From Populus alba (taxonomy: Eukaryota > Streptophyta > Magnoliopsida > Malpighiales > Salicaceae): a DNA stretch of 64,000 nt. Shown piece by piece: positions 60,045 to 64,000 of this stretch; the first letter of the stretch is position 1; every line of letters starts with the position of its first letter. The DNA is taken from contig NC_133291.1 in NCBI RefSeq assembly GCF_005239225.2, positions 372,001-436,000 of the forward strand, read 5' to 3'. Made by a program: the position numbers and the translations under genes. The notes beneath the pieces were generated by a model. It had not been told where the DNA came from and did not search any database. It saw only the letters and a list, made by a program, of their open reading frames with translations.

Positions 60045-61836
60045 ATGGCAGACGAAGCACGAAGTAGGTGTTTGTTTTGCATGGATGATAAGTGTGTGTG
60101 TGTTTTTAGTTTTTTACATTATATTTTTTTAATATATTTTGAATTTATTAAAAGTTATTTTTTATAAGTTTAACATGTCTAAAAATTTTTGTCAATTAAA
60201 TACTAAAAAATAAAAAATTTTACATTTTATATTTTAGAAATTATTTCTTGTGATAAATTTTTCAATTCTACCTGCTTTTTTCCTTTGCTCTTAATTTTAA
60301 AAGATATCAAATTTAGAATTGAAAAAATATTTATTTACTTTAATGATCAATAAATTTATAAGAATAGATGTTTAGACATTTAAACTGAGTTAATTATATA
60401 TTAATTTATTATTTTTATATGTTTTCAAGATTTTAGTTTTTTAATTTTTTATTTAAATCCACTGTTTTTTTATTAAGTATATTATAAGAAGATTAAACAA
60501 AATTTCATTGAGTTTTTTATAATCATATTATAAATTTATTTTATTTGTAATAAATAAAATTAAAATTATATTTTAGAGGTTATGCAGACGAGTAGCTAAG
60601 CAAATGGATGACAATGAGACCCAAAAGGCAGAAGATCAAGAAGATGCATCTTTTGAATGCAGGTTAATCTCAACTATTATCTTCCTTATCATAACCCTAT
60701 GCACCTAAAATCCATCAATTTACCTGCTTTCCCTCTTGACCCTAGCCTTCTGCTAGAAAAGTTCTTGACACCGTGTGAAAGATCCTCTTCTTCCCTGAAC
60801 AAGAATTAGATTGGATTGTAACTATCCAGGAGTGATCCAGTGATAAAAATTTATGATTAAAAAGTTTGTTTTTTTATGGTTTTAAATTCAAGTAATGTGG
60901 TTGCTCATATAATAACAACTAAAAGTTTATATAATTGTTAACTTCAAGACCCATGTGATTAATTGAGGTGCACATAAGCTAACATGAATACTCATGTTAA
61001 TAATAATAATAATAAGATTGAATTCTAAGGGGTATAGCTCAACTGGTCAAGTTTTAAATTTGTTTTCTAGAGATCACGAATTCAAGTCTTATAAATCTCA
61101 GGGCCACTGAAGAATTACATTAGTTGTTAATTTCAATAGACATATTTAGTTAAGGTACACAAAGCTGTCTTGAACATCTAATATATATTCTACTGTGAAA
61201 GTTGTTTCCTACAAAGCAAAGTCCATATTGAACGACCCATGCAATGCTGGTAGGACACATATTGTTATGACACTTGGGGTTATTTGGGTGCGAGAGTTCA
61301 ATCTACAAGCCGCGCTTGCATGGGAAAGATTGCTGCCTCAAGGAGAAGCATTCTCATTCAATTTGCCTGCCATGGACAATTCTATCAAAGAATTGGAAAA
61401 AATGAGTTTCGACGAGGATTATTGTTTAGAGCAGGAGCAGTGTGAGATTTGTTTGAAGAAATTCAATGTCGGAGAGGATATTGCAGGAATGCCATGCTTG
61501 CATGTTTACCATGGACATTGCATTTTTTTTTTTCTTTTTTTCTTTTTTTTTTTTACTGGACATTGCATTCTTAAGTGGCTTAATAACAGTCACTTTTGTC
61601 CGTCGTGCCGGTGTCCTATGCCGGTGTGTAGGGTTGTGGATGGGACTTTTCCATTCCTGAAACGCAAGCGCTGCGCAGCAGTACCACCGTCCAGTGACGG
61701 TAAGATTAGAAAAGAGGCACGCATGTCTGCTGGCTACCAAGTTTACTGTTTAGAAATGCTTATATATGTGTTTTTAAAAGATTTAATTTTTTATTTATTA
61801 AAAAATAATTTTTTTATAGATTTTAGATCGTTTTGA
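60045..61836 (+). CDS. RING-H2 finger protein with poly(T) insertion in the RING (possibly a broken gene)
   Basis: Probable E3 ubiquitin ligase. Best model: 60045-60067 (MADEARS), 60579-60662, 61254-61836; 690 nt, 229 residues. The second acceptor is weak (GGTAG|GACAC), so the middle is uncertain. The RING-H2 reads CEIC ... PCLHVYHGHC ... CPSC, all eight zinc ligands present, with WL before the last pair. A 45-nt in-frame insertion (13-bp duplication plus T-rich tract, 61512-61556) adds 15 residues, mostly Phe, between ligands six and seven, and repeats GHC. The usual spacing is about 10 residues; here it is 25, so folding is doubtful. Intron 2 contains SINE sequence. The C-terminus after about 61750 reads into a MITE-like repeat, which supplies the stop TGA. 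The function as a ligase is a family inference. Confidence 0.55.
60885..61015 (+). mobile_element. SINE, 3' part only
   Basis: Contains TATAATTGTTAACTTCAAGACCCATGTGATTAATTGAGGTGCAC and a (TAA)n tail (about 60998-61015), the same body as the next two copies, but lacks the promoter boxes. It abuts the next SINE head. (Quoted in parts: TTGTTAACTTCAAGACCC, then TGATTAATTGAGGTGCAC.). Confidence 0.55.
61028..61190 (+). mobile_element. tRNA-derived SINE (Salicaceae type)
   Basis: The head GGGGTATAGCTCAACTGG contains a polymerase III A box (TAGCTCAACTGG). A degenerate B box, GAATTCAAGTC, follows about 45 bases later. The body phrases TCTCAGGGCCACTGAAG and TTAATTTCAATAGAC recur in the neighbouring copies. 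It lies in intron 2 of the RING-H2 gene. Confidence 0.65.
61512..61569. mobile_element. Poly(T) insertion with 13-bp target-site duplication
   Basis: TGGACATTGCATT occurs at 61512-61524 and again at 61557-61569. Between them are 32 bases, almost all T with two C interruptions and a terminal AC. Flanking duplications of this size around a pure A/T tract are the mark of L1-type target-primed reverse transcription. This looks like an insertion reduced to the poly(A) tail, on the minus strand. Confidence 0.75.
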
Positions 61837-61915
61837 TGCATTAATTCCAAAAAATAATTTTTTAAAAAAAAATTATTTTGATACATTTCAATACAAAAAA
61901 CACTTTAAAAAGGAA
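61752..61915 (-). mobile_element. MITE-like copy providing the 3' end of the RING-H2 frame
   Basis: Contains AGATCGTTTTGATGCATTAA and AAAAAATAATTTTT, core phrases of the dispersed family, and an AAAACACTTTAAAAAG right part. The RING-H2 stop codon (61834-61836) falls in the conserved ATCGTTTTGATG core. Confidence 0.6.
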
Positions 61916-62574
61916 TCCACAACTATATTTTCAAATATCATTTTTAATCTTTCTTATTCCATATTTGTTGTATGTTGTACAATTTTTTTTTTAAATAATG
62001 TACTTTTTTATTATTTGTTACCCTAATTTGTTCTATATACGTTCAAAAATTAGTTTTTTTCTCTACATAATCCATTTATTCTTCGATAAATAATTAAAAA
62101 TTTTATTTCATATTGAATACCCGAGTGGATATTCACCCGAGATTCTATCACATGCAGCTCGGTATTATGCTGAGCAAATATCGATGGGCTTTTGGTATAG
62201 ATGTAGAAGTAGGGAAATGGGGGATCCAGCCCAGATAAAATCATCGTAACATGGCCCAACACTGGAAGCAATGATTTATTATGCTCCCTTCTCCCTTTAT
62301 CATCTTCCACCATTTCAGAAAATTCCAATCTTGTTCTATTTAGATCGAGCACCTACACCCTCGAGGTAAACAATGGCTGATCCTTAGATTAAACATGTTA
62401 GAACACTCGAATCTTATTAATCAATCATGTGATATAATTTGAGCAAAAATTAATAATTGCAATCGAAAATACTTCGTGAAGAGTTCACAAAATCTGGTGA
62501 TAGTAACATTAGAAATTTAAAGTTTCATGGTGTGCATTACACCTTCCTTTCAAGATTAAGCCCATATGAGAGTG

Positions 62575-62790
62575 TGGTTATAATTACTTTTATTTATTTA
62601 AAAATATATTAAAATAATATTTATTTTATTTTTAAAAAAATATTTTTTATATTAGCACATTAAAATTATCTAAAAACATAAAAAATATATTAATTTAAAG
62701 ATAAAATAAAATAAAAGATTTTTAATTTTTTTTAAAAAAACACTTTTTAAAATATAAAAACAAACAAAATCACTGATAAAAAAAAATACT
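62575..62790. mobile_element. AT-rich MITE-like copy
   Basis: Contains AAAATATATTAAAATAATAT, TATTAGCACATTAAAATTAT and AATATATTAATTTAAAGATA, the same core order as at 47280-47460 and 39655-39845. Confidence 0.55.
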
Positions 62791-63065
62791 AGATTTTCAT
62801 AATCATGATACTTGTAGATCTATAATTAACACCAAAACTAGGAATAATAATTTAATCACTGAATTATTATATAATTAAATAAAACCATGAAACAAGGAAG
62901 AGAGTAAATAGATAAAGTAGAGTATTGAAGCCGAAAGGCTTTGTTTTCATGGTTTACAGCAACTGAATTTAATTAATTATGCAAAGCATTTGAGATTGAA
63001 ATCTCTCTATTAATTATAAGAGCTAAGATACTACACCACTAAACTATAATAACAAATAATTATAA

Positions 63066-63235
63066 AAAATATAACTTAATTGATAAGATTTTAAATTTAT
63101 TTTATAAAAATTATACGAGTTTTATAAATTTTAGGATTATTAAAGGCTTATATGATTATTAATTTTAGGACCCATAAGATTAATTAAAATACATACAAGC
63201 TGGCCTGATCATCCATATTGATTAAAAAAATTAAA
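63066..63235 (+). mobile_element. Degenerate SINE copy
   Basis: Aligns over its length with the SINE at 61028-61190: an A-box relic (ATAACTTAATTGATAAG), ATTTTAAATTTATTTTATAA, then TATTAATTTTAGGACCCATA and TACAAGCTGGCCTG. The promoter boxes have decayed. Confidence 0.55.
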
Positions 63236-63374
63236 TACGAAATGTATCATTATTTTATATGATTTCCGTCAATATAAAGTATGCTCCTGAAATCATACTC
63301 TATATGTCAAGGTGGGGGACGTGGACAAGCTGGTTTTGTCTCGTTGACTTCCATTAAAAATAAACGTAGACTAA

Positions 63375-63594
63375 GAGCCCGTTTGGCATTGCTGCCAAAC
63401 CGGCGTTTTGACAAAATTCAAAATTTTTTTTTTTTTTTTTTTTGCTAAAATTGAATTACGGTTGTACTTTTTAGATCGTTTTGATGTGCTGATATCAAAA
63501 ATGATTTTTAAAAAATAAAAAAACATCATTTGCATGTATTTCGACACGAAAAGCTATTTGAAAAGCAACCGCTACCACACTGCCAAACACGCTC
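63375..63594. mobile_element. Intact MITE with TAA target duplication
   Basis: 220 bp. The left end GAGCCCGTTTGGCATTGC is a near inverted copy of the right end (CACTGCCAAACACGCTC). TAA lies on both sides (63372-63374, 63595-63597). The core reads TTTAGATCGTTTTGATGTGC. The end and duplication type suggest PIF/Harbinger-related mobilisation. It has a T tract of more than 20 bases near 63427-63443. No coding capacity. Confidence 0.75.
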
Positions 63595-63889
63595 TAACAA
63601 AAGAAGTCCTGTGTGAAGATCACATGGGGAATAAACGTAAACTAACAAAATCCGTACGCAGAGATTTCTTCAAGATGAAGATCGTGTCTGTAAAATGTCC
63701 TTATTCCCTAATTAACCTTGACAAGGTAATGCTTGAACAATGCATTTTTGTGCTTTTCAAATCATCCTCCCAGGACCCATGGAGATGTCAGGGCCTTGGA
63801 GTTTGACAACGCTGCGGTTACTTGGGATTGTCTCCCCACGAACATGTTGTCATCATCCATTATTTAATTTCTGTTTAGAATTACTCAGT

Positions 63890-64000
63890 AATTATGATTT
63901 AAAATATGTTTTTATTTAAAAATAATATTTATTTATTTTTAAAAAATTACTTTTTAAATCAACACATCAAAATAATTTAAAAATATAAAAAAAAACCTTA
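63890..64000. mobile_element. MITE-like copy cut by the window end
   Basis: Contains TATTTAAAAATAATATTTAT and TAAATCAACACATCAAAATA, core phrases of the dispersed family, and runs to the edge. Confidence 0.5.

Larger units (their letters stand above)
61916..64000. other. Right-end intergenic region, repeat-rich
   Basis: No recognisable gene. It holds two further AT-rich MITE-like copies, one intact MITE, one SINE copy and AT-rich spacer. The frame at 63534-63806 begins inside the intact MITE and has no family resemblance. Confidence 0.5.

Noticed and set aside
61028..61100. tRNA-like sequence with A and B boxes
   Set aside because: It cannot fold into a full cloverleaf (no acceptor pairing, weak B box) and its body recurs elsewhere, so it is a SINE head and not a tRNA gene.
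63534..63806. 90-codon frame at the right end
   Set aside because: It starts within the intact MITE and continues into spacer; chance frame.
1..64000. CRISPR array, operon or prokaryotic defence island
   Set aside because: Spliceosomal introns, plant gene families and MITEs run throughout. No regularly spaced repeats or bacterial gene layout were seen.

Overview
This window is plant nuclear DNA: intron-rich genes in AT-rich sequence with many small transposon relics. Several short repeats (a MITE family with GTTTGGCA-type termini and a core like ATCAAAACGATC, and a tRNA-derived SINE) look to me like families common in poplar and willow, so I infer Salicaceae, most likely Populus. That comes from recall, not from a search. 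No single unknown multi-gene system is evident. The unusual material is in splice sites and insertion scars.

Twelve genes can be modelled exon by exon with a total length divisible by three. Left to right: (1) a two-RRM RNA-binding protein, minus, 3593-6070, with an AT-AC U12-type last intron; (2) plastid D-3-phosphoglycerate dehydrogenase, minus, 8015-10855; (3) a GMC oxidoreductase of the mandelonitrile-lyase-like group, minus, 15154-17464; (4) a WLM/RanBP2-zinc-finger DNA-repair protease of WSS1 type, plus, 18704-21104; (5) an intronless group C MAP kinase kinase (MKK4/5), plus, 26968-28038; (6) a GAUT8/9-like glycosyltransferase, plus, 34106-36055; (7) a DUF1635 protein, minus, 36538-38247; (8) cytosolic tyrosyl-tRNA synthetase, plus, 40378-43287; (9) the COX assembly factor COA5/PET191, plus, 44941-46690, with a GC-AG intron; (10) the plastid ACT-domain protein ACR12, plus, 48103-51279; (11) an ARGONAUTE4-clade gene of 22 coding exons, plus, 53851-59041; (12) a RING-H2 gene, plus, 60045-61836, whose RING is split by a poly(T) insertion with target-site duplication.

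Between the genes lie a decayed LINE (about 6690-7690), a tandem duplication carrying a MITE in one copy (13037-14688), a non-autonomous hAT-like element with 8-bp duplications (25274-26554), two relics of a cysteine-rich receptor-like kinase gene (31720-33260), SINE copies near the right end, and about a dozen AT-rich MITE-like copies. A gene may start at the extreme left edge and run out of the window on the minus strand.

The genes do not form a pathway. They are ordinary independent nuclear genes: serine biosynthesis, cell-wall pectin synthesis, kinase signalling, translation, mitochondrial and plastid function, and RNA-directed DNA methylation. All exon boundaries are my own readings of splice signals plus protein-family continuity. 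Untranslated ends are mostly not placed.
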